This document shows, in pieces, positions 23,237-31,629 of a DNA stretch of 34,944 nt. The stretch is taken from positions 1-34,944 of the forward strand of contig CALCEA010000056.1 of the NCBI GenBank assembly GCA_937900675.1, given 5' to 3'. A model generated the notes under the pieces. The model was not told the DNA's origin. It searched no databases and worked only from the letters and a program-made list of their open reading frames with translations. The DNA comes from an uncultured Chitinophagaceae bacterium. GTDB taxonomy: Bacteria; Bacteroidota; Bacteroidia; Chitinophagales; Chitinophagaceae. The position numbers and the translations under genes were made by a program. Position 1 is the stretch's first letter. The number at the start of each line of letters is the position of its first letter.

Positions 23237-24587
23237 CGGTTCCGGAAGTATTAATAGGTGCAATGATTAATTGTAATTTATGAATTCTATTTTTCTGAAT
23301 TTCTAAAACAGTAAAGCTAAAATGCTTGTATTTCACCAATTGTTGCAATACCGGGAAAGCACCCGCCAATTCTAAGAATAATCCTGCCACTGTATCACTT
23401 TCTCCTTTTACTTCATCAAAAAACTGAGTGGGTAAGTCTAAATAATTACACAGGTCAATAATCGCTGTCTTGCCTTCTACTATATAATGATAAGGGTCTA
23501 TTTTTTTAATGGTAGATTCTTCTTCGTCAAACTCGTCTTTAATATCTCCTACAATTTCTTCTAAAATATCTTCCAAAGTAATAATTCCACTGGTTCCTCC
23601 AAATTCATCTACTACAACAGCAAAGTGAATCCTCTTGGTTTGAAATTCTTTTAATAAATCTTCAATCATCTTTTGCTCGTGTACAAAAAATGCAGGTCTT
23701 ATTAAACTATGCCAATTAAAGCTAGCTTCTTTTTGTAAATGTGGTAATACATCTTTGGTATGTATCATTCCCACAATAGAATCTAGATCTTCCTTATACA
23801 CTGGAAATCTACTGTAATTGTATTCTTTGATATTGTTTAATAAATCATGAAAAGAAATGGTCTCCTCTACACCATATACATCTAAGCGGGTTTTCATGAT
23901 TTGCTTCACCGTGATATTCCCAAATTTTACAATCCCTTTTAAGATTTTCTTTTCGTTCTCTTGTTGATTAGGAGAAGTAGTTAGATCAATGGCATGATCT
24001 AATTCTTCAATACTATAAGAACTTCCTGTATTATTATTAGCCAATTTATTTTCAATGATATTAGTATACTTCACCATCCAAGCACTTGGCTTTGCAAAAA
24101 GAAAATATACAATTTGAATCACCACACCAAAATCTTGAGCGAATCGGATATTGTTTTGAGTAGCCATTACTTTTGGCATGATTTCTCCAAAAAACAATAA
24201 CATCAATGTTACCGCAATCACTTTGACAATAAACTCAAAACCAGGAATTGGAATTTGTTCAAAAATAAATGCGTGATCAATTAAAATATTGGCAATTAAA
24301 ATAATACAGATATTAATAAAACTATTGGCAATTAACATGGATGTCAAAAGCTTTTTAGGATCTTCTAACAACAAGACAATTCTTTTTAATGGAGCATGCT
24401 TCTTTGACTTTAATACTTGTAAATCTTTGTATGAAAGTGAGAAAAACGCCACTTCAGATCCGGCAATGACAAAAGAGAAAAATAATAAAACCAGCATCAA
24501 CAATACTAGTCCTGTGTCGCCCTGTATTTTAGCGATATCAAAATAAGCCGAAGAGGGAATGGATAAAAATCCCGAGTGGTAGTCCAA
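23223..24587 (-). CDS. gldE: GldE-type CNNM/CorC transporter protein
   Basis: A membrane protein of the hemolysin C/CorC (CNNM) family; the copy beside gldD is called GldE and has a partial role in gliding in Flavobacterium. Of 454 residues, the N-terminal CNNM domain (about 28-190) has three or four membrane segments (VLLMLVLLFFSFVIAGSEVAFFSL, LANSFINICIILIANIL, VIAVTLMLLFFGEIMPK). A CBS pair follows (about 205-345, with PVYKEDLDSIVGMIHTKD and HFAVVVDEFGGTSGIITLEDILEEIVGDI), then the CorC/HlyC C-terminal domain. The start is TTG at 24587, because no upstream ATG exists in frame before mutY ends 28 bases away; a slightly later start cannot be excluded. The gene ends inside gldD. Confidence 0.88.
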   Translation of the reverse strand: MDYHSGFLSIPSSAYFDIAKIQGDTGLVLLMLVLLFFSFVIAGSEVAFFSLSYKDLQVLKSKKHAPLKRIVLLLEDPKKLLTSMLIANSFINICIILIANILIDHAFIFEQIPIPGFEFIVKVIAVTLMLLFFGEIMPKVMATQNNIRFAQDFGVVIQIVYFLFAKPSAWMVKYTNIIENKLANNNTGSSYSIEELDHAIDLTTSPNQQENEKKILKGIVKFGNITVKQIMKTRLDVYGVEETISFHDLLNNIKEYNYSRFPVYKEDLDSIVGMIHTKDVLPHLQKEASFNWHSLIRPAFFVHEQKMIEDLLKEFQTKRIHFAVVVDEFGGTSGIITLEDILEEIVGDIKDEFDEEESTIKKIDPYHYIVEGKTAIIDLCNYLDLPTQFFDEVKGESDTVAGLFLELAGAFPVLQQLVKYKHFSFTVLEIQKNRIHKLQLIIAPINTSGTDAIA

Positions 24588-24615
24588 TGGAGTGTTAATT
24601 TATGACTGAAAGTTA

Positions 24616-25692
24616 CTATATTTTTTGAAAATCGGATTGCAAGAACTCGTTGAGTAATTTAGGAAAGGCTAATTTTTGCAATTGCTTAACGCTTACCCAG
24701 CTGGCTTTTGATAGTGATTTTGGCATTGTTTTTAATGGGACCACTATAAACCTAGCCTGAATAGTTTGATGCGTTAATTGCTGCTTATAGGGGGAGAAAA
24801 TACGAATGCCCGATGCGTCTATAGCCTTGCTAGCAATGGTTAATTGCGTTTTTAATACATCCAATATAGATGCTTCAGTTATTGGAAGAAAACTGTCTTG
24901 TTCAATTAAATAAAACTGATGCAAATCCTGCCAGATATCTTTTGCAGTTCTTTTTTGAATCAACCAAGTATTTTTGTATTCAAAACAGTAAAAATCAAAA
25001 TTCCTTTTCTTTTTTTGAATAGATTTTATTTTAACTGGAAGCTGATTGACTTTATTCAGCGAAAAAGCGACACATTTATTTTGTAAAACACAATCATTAC
25101 AATTGGGCAAAGCTGGTTTACAAACCGTTGCACCAAAATCCATGATGGCTTGATTGTATTGTCCAGGAAATTTCTTAGATAAGTTTTGATACGCTAGTTC
25201 GTTGAATTGCAACAAACCTTCTTTAGAATCTGTAGGGGTGTCTATACCGTAGAATCTAGCTAAAACCCTGTAAACATTACCATCTACAACAGCGTGTGGT
25301 AAATTGAAAGCGAAAGATGTAATAGCACTTGCGGTATAAGGACCAATTCCTTTTAAAGCCAATAATTTTTCATAAGTAGAAGGGAAAATACCTTTATACT
25401 CTTTTACAATCAGCTTAGCGGTAAACAATAAATTTCTACAACGATTATAATATCCTAGTCCTTCCCATAATTTAAAAACCTTTTCTTCTTTTGCTTTTGC
25501 TAAATCAAAAATAGTGGGAAAATGATGAATGAATTTTTCATAGTATGCCCATCCCTGTTCTACCCTTGTTTGTTGTAGAATAATTTCACTCAACCAAATT
25601 TTGTATGGATCTTTCTCCCCCTTCCAAGGCATTACTCGATCATTTTGATCTTTATCCCATTCCAATAAAAGGTCTGTAAATTGTTTTGCCAT
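24616..25692 (-). CDS. mutY: A/G-specific adenine glycosylase MutY
   Basis: Removes adenine paired with 8-oxoguanine in base excision repair. From the ATG at 25692 it has 358 residues; the frame continues 20 codons upstream to a TTG, but that stretch does not resemble MutY. The HhH-GPD core holds PYKIWLSEIILQQTRV (catalytic Glu), the helix-hairpin-helix LKGIGPYTASAI, and VVDGNVYRVLARF (catalytic Asp). The 4Fe-4S motif is C-x6-C-x2-C-x5-C (CKPALPNCNDCVLQNKC). The C-terminal MutT-like domain senses 8-oxoG. It is the first gene of the minus-strand run mutY-gldE-gldD-DUF3109-lutB and is divergent from the HU gene, a common Bacteroidota arrangement. Confidence 0.96.
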   Translation of the reverse strand: MAKQFTDLLLEWDKDQNDRVMPWKGEKDPYKIWLSEIILQQTRVEQGWAYYEKFIHHFPTIFDLAKAKEEKVFKLWEGLGYYNRCRNLLFTAKLIVKEYKGIFPSTYEKLLALKGIGPYTASAITSFAFNLPHAVVDGNVYRVLARFYGIDTPTDSKEGLLQFNELAYQNLSKKFPGQYNQAIMDFGATVCKPALPNCNDCVLQNKCVAFSLNKVNQLPVKIKSIQKKKRNFDFYCFEYKNTWLIQKRTAKDIWQDLHQFYLIEQDSFLPITEASILDVLKTQLTIASKAIDASGIRIFSPYKQQLTHQTIQARFIVVPLKTMPKSLSKASWVSVKQLQKLAFPKLLNEFLQSDFQKI

Positions 25693-25898
25693 CGAACTGC
25701 AAAAATCGATTAAAAAAGGTGAATTCGAATTAGAAGTACCCCTTTTTGTCAATTATGAATTAAATTTAATTTATATATAAATAAAACAAATGTGTATTTA
25801 GCTTAAATTATGCATTAAAATGAATAAAAAATAAGAATATAGTTGTAAAAAGCTAAAAATTGATTTATTTTTAAGACTGAAACCCCAAAAACCAAATC

Positions 25899-26183
25899 AT
25901 GAGAAAATCTGATTTAATCAATCAAATCTCTGAAAAAACAGGAATCCCTAAAGTAGATGTATTAGTTACTTTAGAAACCATGTTTAAGGAAGTAAAAGAA
26001 AACTTGTCAAACGGCCAGAATATCTATATTCGTGGCTTTGGCAGCTTTATTACTAAGAAAAGAGCCGCAAAAATTGGGCGTAACATTAAGAAGAATATTG
26101 CGGTAGAAATTCCAGAACATTTTATTCCTGCATTCAAACCTGCAAAAGAATTTGTAAACGATGTGAAAAGCAAGCGTAAGTAA
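25899..26183 (+). CDS. HU/IHF-family DNA-binding protein
   Basis: Nucleoid-associated protein that bends and compacts DNA as a dimer. The 94 residues cover the whole HU fold: MRKSDLINQISEKTG helices, the IYIRGFGSFITKKR core, the arm region KIGRNIKKNIAVEIPEHFIPAF with the conserved proline, and the C-terminal helix PAKEFVNDVK. The ATG at 25899 follows a 206-base, very AT-rich spacer shared with divergent mutY; near-consensus -7 boxes (TATTTTTA, TAAATTTA) occur but none is perfect, so its promoter is undecided. Confidence 0.96.
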   Translation: MRKSDLINQISEKTGIPKVDVLVTLETMFKEVKENLSNGQNIYIRGFGSFITKKRAAKIGRNIKKNIAVEIPEHFIPAFKPAKEFVNDVKSKRK

Positions 26184-26184
26184 T

Positions 26185-26192
26185 TACCTTTG
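26185..26192 (+). promoter_or_regulatory. Candidate -7 element of the TPR gene
   Basis: TACCTTTG followed by C, identical to the -7 element of rpsP and purH, immediately after the HU stop codon and 17 bases before the TTG start at 26210. No CTTG or TTTG at 18-20 bases upstream; TTTG at 26151-26154 is 30 bases away. Tentative. Confidence 0.4.
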
Positions 26193-26209
26193 CCCGAAAT
26201 TGTCTTACA

Positions 26210-27052
26210 TTGAAAAAACCTCAAGTTTTTGTAGTTATTATTGCCCTTATCTTATTGGGTTTACTCTATTTTGTAGCTCCAAGATCTAGTAATGAACAAA
26301 AGCCACTTGCTGGCAATTCTACTGAAAATCAATCAGTTACAAATCAATCAATCATCAGCGACGCTAAAACAAGCTTAAGTGCTGAATTCAAAATTTCTTT
26401 ACTAAGCATTGAAAATCAATTAAGTAGGTCAAAAACCACTACTGATAGCTTATTGTATACCAAAAAATTGGCTCGTTTTTGGGCAGATTCCGCAAATCGC
26501 CTTGCCCCTTATTTATATTACACTTACAGTGCTGCTTTGTTGGAAAATTCTGAAAAAAGCCTCACTTTTGCAGCCCAGCAGTTGATTGATAACTTGATCA
26601 CGCCGGATGCACCACCAGCCCTTCTACCATGGATGGCCGGAAATGCAAAAGTTCTTTTAGAGAAAGCATTGGAAATGAACCCAAACAACGATAGTGCAGC
26701 TATTAATTTAGGAGCCTGTTATTTGTTTGGAAATATCTCAGACAATCCTATGCAAGGAATATTGAAAGTGAAGCAAATCGTGGACAAAAATCCGCAGAAT
26801 GCCTACGGACAATTTATACTAGCATTAGGAGGTAAAAAATCTGGTCAATACGATAAAGCTATTGAGCGATTGCTAATAGTTATTCAATTGCAACCAAGTA
26901 ATTTGGAAGCTATGATACATTTAGCTGAGTGTTATGAATTGGCCAACCAAAAAGCAGAAGCAATAAAATGGTATACCAAAGTGAAAGACTTAGTGAATAT
27001 TCCAGATGCCAAAGCTGCTATCTCTAACAGAATCAAAGAGTTGAAGAAATAA
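26210..27052 (+). CDS. Membrane-anchored tetratricopeptide repeat protein
   Basis: A 280-residue protein that starts at TTG (26210), giving MKKPQVF and then a hydrophobic anchor at about residues 7-23, followed by a Ser/Asn/Gln-rich linker. Residues about 140-275 form TPR units (ALEMNPNNDSAAINLGACYLFG; QNAYGQFILALGGKKSGQYDKAIERLL; QPSNLEAMIHLAECYELANQKAEAIKWYTKV), a protein-interaction scaffold. It is probably exposed on the periplasmic side. It lies between HU and the small basic protein gene upstream of rng; this order recurs in Bacteroidota as far as I recall. Partner and function are unknown. Confidence 0.85.
   Translation: MKKPQVFVVIIALILLGLLYFVAPRSSNEQKPLAGNSTENQSVTNQSIISDAKTSLSAEFKISLLSIENQLSRSKTTTDSLLYTKKLARFWADSANRLAPYLYYTYSAALLENSEKSLTFAAQQLIDNLITPDAPPALLPWMAGNAKVLLEKALEMNPNNDSAAINLGACYLFGNISDNPMQGILKVKQIVDKNPQNAYGQFILALGGKKSGQYDKAIERLLIVIQLQPSNLEAMIHLAECYELANQKAEAIKWYTKVKDLVNIPDAKAAISNRIKELKK
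26320..26343. repeat. 24-base exact direct repeat, copy 2
   Basis: Identical over 24 bases to 3316-3339. This copy is inside the TPR gene, in the low-complexity linker that encodes a Ser/Thr/Asn/Gln-rich stretch. The two copies are about 23 kb apart and have unrelated flanks. Confidence 0.6.
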
Positions 27053-27079
27053 TATTTTTAATAACAAAAATTATCGGAC

Positions 27080-27175
27080 ATGCCTTGTGGTAAAAAAAGA
27101 AAGCGTCATAAGATTGCTACACACAAAAGAAAAAAGCGTTTAAGAAAGAATCGTCATAAGAAGAAGAATAAATAG
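27080..27175 (+). CDS. 31-residue basic protein, AURKAIP1/COX24 (mS38-like) type
   Basis: A complete 31-codon frame from ATG (27080) to TAG (27175). The product begins MPCGKKRKRHKIATHKRKK and continues in the same style; more than half of the residues are Lys or Arg. This matches the tiny Bacteroidota proteins named AURKAIP1/COX24 domain-containing, related to the C-terminus of mitochondrial ribosomal protein mS38. It is probably a ribosome-associated protein; that role is inference from family. It sits between the TPR gene and rng and is followed 10 bases later by a strong terminator. It is too short for most gene finders and easily missed. Confidence 0.85.
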   Translation: MPCGKKRKRHKIATHKRKKRLRKNRHKKKNK

Positions 27176-27185
27176 TTCTTATATG

Positions 27186-27220
27186 ATACTAGCGTGTGCC
27201 ATTGGGTAACACGCTAGTAT
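27186..27220 (+). terminator. Intrinsic terminator after the small basic protein gene
   Basis: Perfect 12-base arms (ATACTAGCGTGT at 27186-27197 and its complement at 27209-27220), an 11-base loop that can add two more G-C pairs, then TCTTTTT. It ends the HU/TPR/small-protein transcription unit and separates it from rng. Confidence 0.85.
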
Positions 27221-27250
27221 TCTTTTTAATCTGCAGGCCACCTTTCTACT

Positions 27251-27365
27251 TAGCAACTTTACTTTACCTTTTCCTTCCTTCGTAAAGTGGTCCTGTTTCA
27301 TCAAATGATAAAGCATAGTTACCGTTATCTAGTATAGCGCGTATACTGTTGTTTAAAAGTTGCTA
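27251..27365 (+). other. Structured leader of rng with nested inverted repeats
   Basis: TAGCAACTTT (27251-27260) and its exact complement AAAGTTGCTA (27356-27365) bracket the rng leader, the second arm ending three bases before the GTG start. Inside are ACTTTAC (27261-27267) against GTAAAGT (27282-27288), and AGTATA against TATACT around a GCGCG centre near 27330-27346. The leader could fold so that the start region is base-paired. No known riboswitch recognised. Confidence 0.45.
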
Positions 27366-27368
27366 TAA

Positions 27369-28916
27369 GTGAACAAAGAATTAATTATTAATAGTGCTGC
27401 TGATGGGGTAGAAATTGCCTTATTAGAGGACAAGAAGTTGGTTGAAATACACAACGAGAAAATGGATGCCCGTTGGGCAGTGGGAGATTTATATCTTGGT
27501 AAAGTAAAAAAGATTATCCCAGGTTTAAACGCTGCATTTGTGGATGTTGGCTTTGAAAAAGATGCCTTCTTACATTATACTGATTTAAGCCCCTATGTAA
27601 AATCAATTATTCAATTTACACATCAAGCTGTAAATGATAACAACAACTCATTCGATTTTACCAAATTTGAAACTGCTCCTGAAATTGTTAAAACAGGAAA
27701 GATCAGCGAGGTCTTAAATGGCAAGCCAAGCATCATGGTTCAAATTTTAAAAGAACCCATTGCTGCCAAAGGCCCAAGATTAACTTGTGAATTGTCTTTA
27801 GCTGGAAGATTTGTAGTACTTACACCATTCAATGACATGGTAGCGGTATCTAAAAAAATTCATAGCGGTGAAGAACGAAAAAGATTACAAAAAATTATCG
27901 AAGCGATTAAGCCTAAGAATTTTGGCGTGATTGTTAGAACTGCTGCAGAAGGACAAAGCACTTCAGAATTACATGAAGACTTATTAAGCTTGATTGCTAA
28001 CTGGACCACTATTCAAAAGAATTTAAAAGGTGCAGTAGCTCCTACGCGCATTATGAGCGAAGAGAGCAAGACCAATAGTATCTTAAGAGATTTATTAAAC
28101 GAAGATTTTAATAAAATTGTAGTGAATGATAAAAAAGTATATGATCATACTTTGAATTATTTACAAAGAATCGCACCACAAAAAACCAATATTCTTAGCT
28201 TACACAATACCGATAATGATATTTTTGATCAGTATGGTATTACCAAGCAAGTGAAATCTGGTTTTGGCAAAACTGTCAACCTTCCAAGTGGAGCTTATTT
28301 AATTATTGAGCACACTGAAGCATTACATGTAATTGATGTAAACTCTGGCTTTAAAAGCGTTAGCAATAACCAAGAAGAGAATGCATTGCAAACCAATATG
28401 GAAGCTGCAGAAGAGATTGCAAGACAATTAAGACTTAGAGATTTAGGAGGTATTATAGTGATCGACTTTATTGACATGAAGCTTCCTGAAAATAAAAAGA
28501 AGGTTCAAGAAGCATTGGAAGGTTTTATGAAGACCGATCGTGCTAGACATACCGTATTGCCAATTTCCAAATTTGGTTTATTACAAGCAACCAGACAAAG
28601 AATCAGACCTGAAGTCAATATCAATACTTCAGAAGATTGTCCAGCATGTAGTGGAACTGGTAAAATTACTTCTACTTTATTATTAGAAGACGAGATGGAA
28701 AAGAAACTAGCTTATTTGGCCACTCACGGACACAAATCCCTGGTTTTATTGGTACACCCTATCATTCACTCGCATTTAACAAAGGGCTTATTTACAAGCA
28801 TTGTAAAGCGATGGAAGAAGAAGTATAAGATTAAATTAAAATCACAGGCTTCCAACGCAAGTCATTTGGTAGAATACCAGTTCTTAGATAGTCATCAAGA
28901 ACCCATTGTTTTATAA
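27369..28916 (+). CDS. rng: Ribonuclease G (RNase E/G family)
   Basis: Endoribonuclease that trims 5' ends of 16S rRNA and starts mRNA decay. The 515-residue product starts at GTG (27369); the N-terminal NKELIINSAADGVEIALLED is the family start. An S1 RNA-binding domain lies at about residues 37-125 (GDLYLGKVKKIIPGLNAAFVDVG). The catalytic region contains HVIDVNSG (Mg-binding Asp near 323) and GGIIVIDFIDM (second Asp near 366), and the zinc-link motif CPACSGTG (about 424-431). There is no long disordered C-terminal scaffold as in E. coli RNase E. It has its own 148-base leader and ends just before a strong terminator. Confidence 0.96.
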   Translation: MNKELIINSAADGVEIALLEDKKLVEIHNEKMDARWAVGDLYLGKVKKIIPGLNAAFVDVGFEKDAFLHYTDLSPYVKSIIQFTHQAVNDNNNSFDFTKFETAPEIVKTGKISEVLNGKPSIMVQILKEPIAAKGPRLTCELSLAGRFVVLTPFNDMVAVSKKIHSGEERKRLQKIIEAIKPKNFGVIVRTAAEGQSTSELHEDLLSLIANWTTIQKNLKGAVAPTRIMSEESKTNSILRDLLNEDFNKIVVNDKKVYDHTLNYLQRIAPQKTNILSLHNTDNDIFDQYGITKQVKSGFGKTVNLPSGAYLIIEHTEALHVIDVNSGFKSVSNNQEENALQTNMEAAEEIARQLRLRDLGGIIVIDFIDMKLPENKKKVQEALEGFMKTDRARHTVLPISKFGLLQATRQRIRPEVNINTSEDCPACSGTGKITSTLLLEDEMEKKLAYLATHGHKSLVLLVHPIIHSHLTKGLFTSIVKRWKKKYKIKLKSQASNASHLVEYQFLDSHQEPIVL

Positions 28917-28951
28917 ACTTTCACAAAAGATTTTTATTAATTGAACGCATA

Positions 28952-28981
28952 AAAAAGGCCCCGATGATTCGGGGCCTTTTT
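28952..28981. terminator. Bidirectional terminator between rng and the SusCD operon
   Basis: Perfect 13-base arms (28952-28964 and 28969-28981) with a TGAT loop and a GGCCCCGA core; A-run on the left and T-run on the right, so it works in both directions. It separates rng (ending 28916) from the convergent lipoprotein gene (ending 29001). Confidence 0.95.
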
Positions 28982-29000
28982 AAGTATATAAACCTCAGGT

Positions 29001-29903
29001 TTATTTTCTTTGTAAGGTTAATGTATTTACACCGTAGTCGGTAGTACCATACTTAATACCTATTTTCAAACCAATATAACCAGTACAAGAGAACACATAT
29101 CCGTTTGTACCATTGCTTGGAATGTAAGCACTTGTGTTTTGACCATAGTTAGCAAAAATAACATTGTTAGTTGCTAATTTAGCTGCACCAGTAGCTGGGT
29201 CGATACTCATTACTAAATCATTCACTTTATCGCCATATGCAGGATTAGGCCATACAGCAGATAAATTGATTTGATTCGCACCAGGGCCATCAGTAACTTT
29301 TACTACATCGCCAACAGACCAGTCAGCCCAGTCATCCTGAACAACAGTATATAAACCAGTCATACCTCCTGTGAATGGACAAACCACAAAAGCAGTCCAA
29401 CGCATACATGCGTTATAACCACCAGCAGATTCTAATGCACCCACTGTATTAGAGATATCATAAGTTTTACCATCTTCAGTAACTACTTGATGATAGAAAG
29501 TATAGAACTGACCTGGAGCAAATAACGCCGCAGTGGTTGTACCATAAGCTTTAGCAATTTCAGCACCTGTAGCTGATACAGTTGTTGTACCTGCCACTGG
29601 AATTGTTTTTACCAATTTCCAAGCTTTAGGATCAGCAGAAGATCCCTTGTATACATACAATTTTACTTCTTTGATTTTTACCCCATTATTGTATGGGTCG
29701 ATTTTAACACCTACTGTTGAAGCATCAATAGCAGCAAAGTTTAAGTTAGCATTTGTAACTGAATTTAAAGTTACATAAGCACCCTTCCCTAAGTTGTTGA
29801 TGTCAACAAATGGATTATTAAGAGCAAGGTCCTCCTTTTGACAAGAAGAAACCAACGCCGTGAAGGCAATTGCAATTAATATTTTATTGAATATTTTTTT
29901 CAT
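29001..29903 (-). CDS. SusCD-associated exported lipoprotein, function unknown
   Basis: A 300-residue lipoprotein from the ATG at 29903: signal peptide MKKIFNKILIAIAFTALVSSC with C21 as lipid site (a TTG three codons upstream is unlikely). The body is rich in Thr, Ala, Gly, Asn and aromatic residues and looks all-beta. It begins with NNPFVDINNLGKGAYVTLNSVTN, includes AGGYNACMRWTAFVVCPFTGG and ends with SLC-free IGIKYGTTDYGVNTLTLQRK. Lipoproteins of this kind often follow SusD in Chitinophagaceae; a role as a surface accessory binding protein is inference. It starts 14 bases after susD and ends before the bidirectional terminator. Confidence 0.82.
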   Translation of the reverse strand: MKKIFNKILIAIAFTALVSSCQKEDLALNNPFVDINNLGKGAYVTLNSVTNANLNFAAIDASTVGVKIDPYNNGVKIKEVKLYVYKGSSADPKAWKLVKTIPVAGTTTVSATGAEIAKAYGTTTAALFAPGQFYTFYHQVVTEDGKTYDISNTVGALESAGGYNACMRWTAFVVCPFTGGMTGLYTVVQDDWADWSVGDVVKVTDGPGANQINLSAVWPNPAYGDKVNDLVMSIDPATGAAKLATNNVIFANYGQNTSAYIPSNGTNGYVFSCTGYIGLKIGIKYGTTDYGVNTLTLQRK

Positions 29904-29917
29904 TATTGTCAAATTTA

Positions 29918-31603
29918 TTAATTGATGAAATTATCTGCGTTATTATCCCAGAATACTTTTTCAGCTTTCACACCCAATGCTTTTTGAGCTGGAGCGTTTA
30001 AGTTTCTATTCACATATACTGAAGGATAGTAGAACGAACGGATAAAGAAACCTGGAGTTGGAGAGTACACAGTTTGTTGCATATTTTTAGGATAACCAGT
30101 TAAACGATAAGCATTGTATGCTTCCCATCCATTACCCCAAGTTGACAAATAATACTCTTTCATGATAATTCCCAACTTAGCATCATCAGTAGTAGCCGCA
30201 TCAAATGACGCTAAAACTAAATTAACATAGTTGTTGATGGTAGTAGAAGTTGCAGCATAAGTAGCACTTGGTGTAATACCTACAGTTGCAGGGAAACCAG
30301 TTACTTTAGCCATATTATTTCTAATTGCAGTTTCTAAGCTAGCTCTAGCAGCAGTCATACCACCAGAGATTACTCCAGTTGCAGCAGCTTCAGCTAATTT
30401 GAAATGAGTGAACTCAGAGTTCCAAATTGGTAAGATACCAGCACCTTTACCACCTACTTCTAAACCAACTTTAGTGTTTTGGTTTTCGTCAAACAAACCA
30501 CCTGCAGGATAGATACCCCAAGTTGTTCTGAAAGAACCATCTGGAGGAGTACCACTGTTATCACCATGGTCACGACCCCAATAACCTGTACCAATATAAC
30601 AGAAAGGTTGATCAGCTGTATAATGAGCTGGTCTTGGGTAAGTAATACAAGATAATGTGATTTCATTTACGTTAGCACCAGAAGTGTTTTGACGATAGAA
30701 ATAGTAGCGTTGTCTTGGATCTAAAGTTGTTCCTTTAGCACCAGATACAGTACCACCATTTTTCTCAGCTACTACAGCCCACATAAACCAATCTCCCATA
30801 TACTCACCTACAGAACCTGCAGCATTATAGTTACCTGCATAATCTGGGTGACGAGAATCTGGAGAAGTTCTGTTAGAACCGTACTTAAAGTTAAAGTCTC
30901 CTGAAGCAGTTTTGATTAAATCACCAGCAGTTACTAATGCTTGAATTTTAGCAGCAGCACCTGCATCTACTTTACGAGTTTGCATTAACAATTTAAACTT
31001 CATTGTTTTAGCAGCAGTGATCCATTTTGCAGAACTATTGCCATAGTATAAGTCATTGGCAACATTCGCACTAGTTTTACCAAAGTCTACAATCGCATCA
31101 TCTAATAAAGCGATCGCAGCAGCATAAACTGCAGCACCTTTATCTTGTTTAGGATTAGGATTTTCAATTCCTAATTCAGCTTCTGAATAAGGGATATCAC
31201 CAAAAGCGTCTACCATTGTAGCTAAAGCATAAGCTTTGAAAAACTTAGCCATACCTGAAGCTCTAAACTTATTTTGTTTTTGAGCCAATGGAATCAAAGC
31301 ATTTGCATTCTTGATAATGCTTGTGTAACCATTAGTCCACAAACCATCAGATGTGCCTGGTGAATAAGCGTTTGAATAAAGAGGGCCAAACATAGCTTGT
31401 TGTCTAGTTAATTGACCTCCTAAATTTGACGCATCGTCAAAGAAACCTGTGAATGATAACTGAACCGTGTTCAACAATAAGTCAACATCGGCAGTATTCA
31501 CAGAAGGGGCATTTGGATTCTCCAAAAGAGCATCCAACTCCTTGTTACATGCAACCGTAGTTGAAAATAACGCTAGGATTACTATAATTTTAAAATATTT
31601 CAT
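29918..31603 (-). CDS. SusD/RagB-type nutrient-binding outer-membrane lipoprotein
   Basis: Surface lipoprotein that acts as the lid of a SusC channel and binds the incoming substrate. The 561 residues start with a lipoprotein signal (C19 in STTVAC) and an NPNAPSVNTADVDLLLN segment. The SusD-like region is recognisable by ASGMAKFFKAYALATMVDAFGDIPYSEA, YAAAIALLDDAI, KLLMQTRK and the C-terminal IMKEYYLSTWGNGWEAYNAYRLTGYP; this layout fits the SusD-like-2 subfamily. It lies 26 bases after susC and is followed by the third lipoprotein. The ligand is not known; no glycosidase, peptidase or regulator is adjacent in the window. Confidence 0.93.
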   Translation of the reverse strand: MKYFKIIVILALFSTTVACNKELDALLENPNAPSVNTADVDLLLNTVQLSFTGFFDDASNLGGQLTRQQAMFGPLYSNAYSPGTSDGLWTNGYTSIIKNANALIPLAQKQNKFRASGMAKFFKAYALATMVDAFGDIPYSEAELGIENPNPKQDKGAAVYAAAIALLDDAIVDFGKTSANVANDLYYGNSSAKWITAAKTMKFKLLMQTRKVDAGAAAKIQALVTAGDLIKTASGDFNFKYGSNRTSPDSRHPDYAGNYNAAGSVGEYMGDWFMWAVVAEKNGGTVSGAKGTTLDPRQRYYFYRQNTSGANVNEITLSCITYPRPAHYTADQPFCYIGTGYWGRDHGDNSGTPPDGSFRTTWGIYPAGGLFDENQNTKVGLEVGGKGAGILPIWNSEFTHFKLAEAAATGVISGGMTAARASLETAIRNNMAKVTGFPATVGITPSATYAATSTTINNYVNLVLASFDAATTDDAKLGIIMKEYYLSTWGNGWEAYNAYRLTGYPKNMQQTVYSPTPGFFIRSFYYPSVYVNRNLNAPAQKALGVKAEKVFWDNNADNFIN

Positions 31604-31629
31604 ATTCTTTACTTTTTACTTAGTTAGTA

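Noticed and set aside
25693..25752. 20-codon N-terminal extension of MutY from a TTG at 25752
   Set aside because: Sequence is Ser/Asn-rich and unlike the family; the ATG at 25692 gives the usual start before the LLLEW segment.
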